A stretch of DNA of 59,250 bases, from assembly GCF_024459955.1 (NCBI RefSeq), contig NZ_JANFXK010000020.1, positions 1 through 59,250 of the forward strand. Reading direction: 5' to 3'. The notes beneath the pieces were generated by a model. It did no database searches. It saw only the letters and a program-made list of their open reading frames with translations, and had not been told where the DNA came from. Made by a program: the position numbers and the translations under genes. Source of the stretch: Anaerovorax odorimutans (lineage in GTDB: Bacteria; Bacillota; Clostridia; Peptostreptococcales; Anaerovoracaceae). This document shows, piece by piece, positions 59,026 through 59,250 of this stretch (position 1 is its first letter; each line of letters starts with the position of its first letter).

Positions 59026-59047
59026 CCGTAAGATTGCTTTTTTATTT
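59003..59047. terminator. terminator of tRNA-Arg
   Basis: CAATCTTACG (59014-59023) and CGTAAGATTG (59027-59036) pair perfectly around a three-base loop, extended by A- and T-runs on each side. On the minus strand it follows the tRNA CCA end. Confidence 0.85.
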
Positions 59048-59123
59048 GGCGCGCCATTAGGGATTCGAACCCCAGACCTTCGCATTCGTAGTGCGCTACT
59101 CTATCCAGCTGAGCTAATGGCGC
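59047..59123 (-). tRNA. tRNA-Arg (ACG)
   Basis: Minus strand: acceptor GCGCCAT/ATGGCGC, D-arm GCTCAGCTGGATAGAGT, anticodon stem CGCAC... with loop CTACGAA (anticodon ACG), T-arm CTGGGGTTCGAATCCC..., discriminator G and encoded CCA. 77 bases. Confidence 0.95.
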
Positions 59124-59143
59124 TTATTTTGTCGCCGGAGACT

Positions 59144-59173
59144 ATTATACAATAAAACCGTATGATATGTAAA
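59144..59173 (-). promoter_or_regulatory. promoter of tRNA-Arg
   Basis: Minus strand TTTACA, 18-base spacer, TATAAT. Nothing further is recognised from 59174 to the window end. Confidence 0.7.
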
Positions 59174-59250
59174 GCTTAATTTTATATTTTTTTGTGAAAC
59201 CAGTGAAAATGAATCGAAACTCTACCAACTTGCCCGCAGATACATTATAA

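Overview
The window looks like a chromosomal segment of an anaerobic, endospore-forming Firmicute (class Clostridia). The evidence is the complete spoIIAA-spoIIAB-sigF operon, a sigK gene, a YlmC/YmxH-type sporulation protein, ribonuclease Y, three iron-sulfur-flavoprotein-like reductases, strong Shine-Dalgarno sites (AAAGGAGG) and many TTG starts. An Anaerovoracaceae/Family XIII-like lineage is my guess only; nothing here fixes the genus. No rRNA, CRISPR array, phage or complete transposon was seen.

Layout. 1-7 kb: a flavoprotein, then a signalling locus in which two c-di-GMP GGDEF/EAL proteins surround a divergently transcribed Crp/Fnr regulator, followed by a RelQ-type (p)ppGpp synthetase. 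7-13 kb: an exported trigger-factor/FKBP lipoprotein, a glycine riboswitch in front of an alanine/glycine symporter, ylmC, and a sugar-type symporter plus cyclase-family hydrolase behind a sigma-54 promoter. 13-26 kb: housekeeping genes (nrdR-cmk-DUF1015, a penicillin-binding protein, sigK, DUF1540, radC, mreC-mreD-mrdA-minD, convergent rodA, rny). 26-34 kb: a repeat-rich gap, a TetR-controlled drug pump, a cytidylate-kinase-like protein, and a cysteine desulfurase-ThiI pair for tRNA thiolation. 34-36 kb: spoIIA operon. 36-45 kb: tRNA-Thr, D,D-carboxypeptidase, DNA glycosylase, hydrolase, amidohydrolase, a second TetR/MFS pair with matching operators, a sirtuin behind an unusual tandem-repeat leader, a ZIP transporter and an Fe-S reductase. 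45-59 kb: a mostly minus-strand accessory region of small enzymes and unknowns that is visibly decaying: a truncated hydrolase joined to a DUF3781 gene, a frameshifted 4Fe-4S gene and a gene split at a run of nine A. It ends in an AT-rich island between 67-bp direct repeats next to tRNA-Arg.

The most unusual content is non-coding. (1) A 400-bp interspersed repeat, R1, occurs in four copies and a second, R2, is associated with it (30.98-31.47, 35.64-36.45, 40.00-40.64 kb). (2) A 44-bp hairpin with fixed geometry occurs three times. (3) A duplicated nested-palindrome module lies downstream of rny. (4) An 80-bp tandem repeat before the sirtuin carries a -10 box, a start-sequestering hairpin and small reading frames chained by TTGA/ATGA stop-start overlaps.

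Functionally the window combines envelope growth (mreCD, mrdA, rodA, PBP, dacA), sporulation control (sigF, sigK, ylmC), second-messenger signalling (c-di-GMP, ppGpp) and efflux/detoxification. All calls come from reading the sequence; no database search was run.
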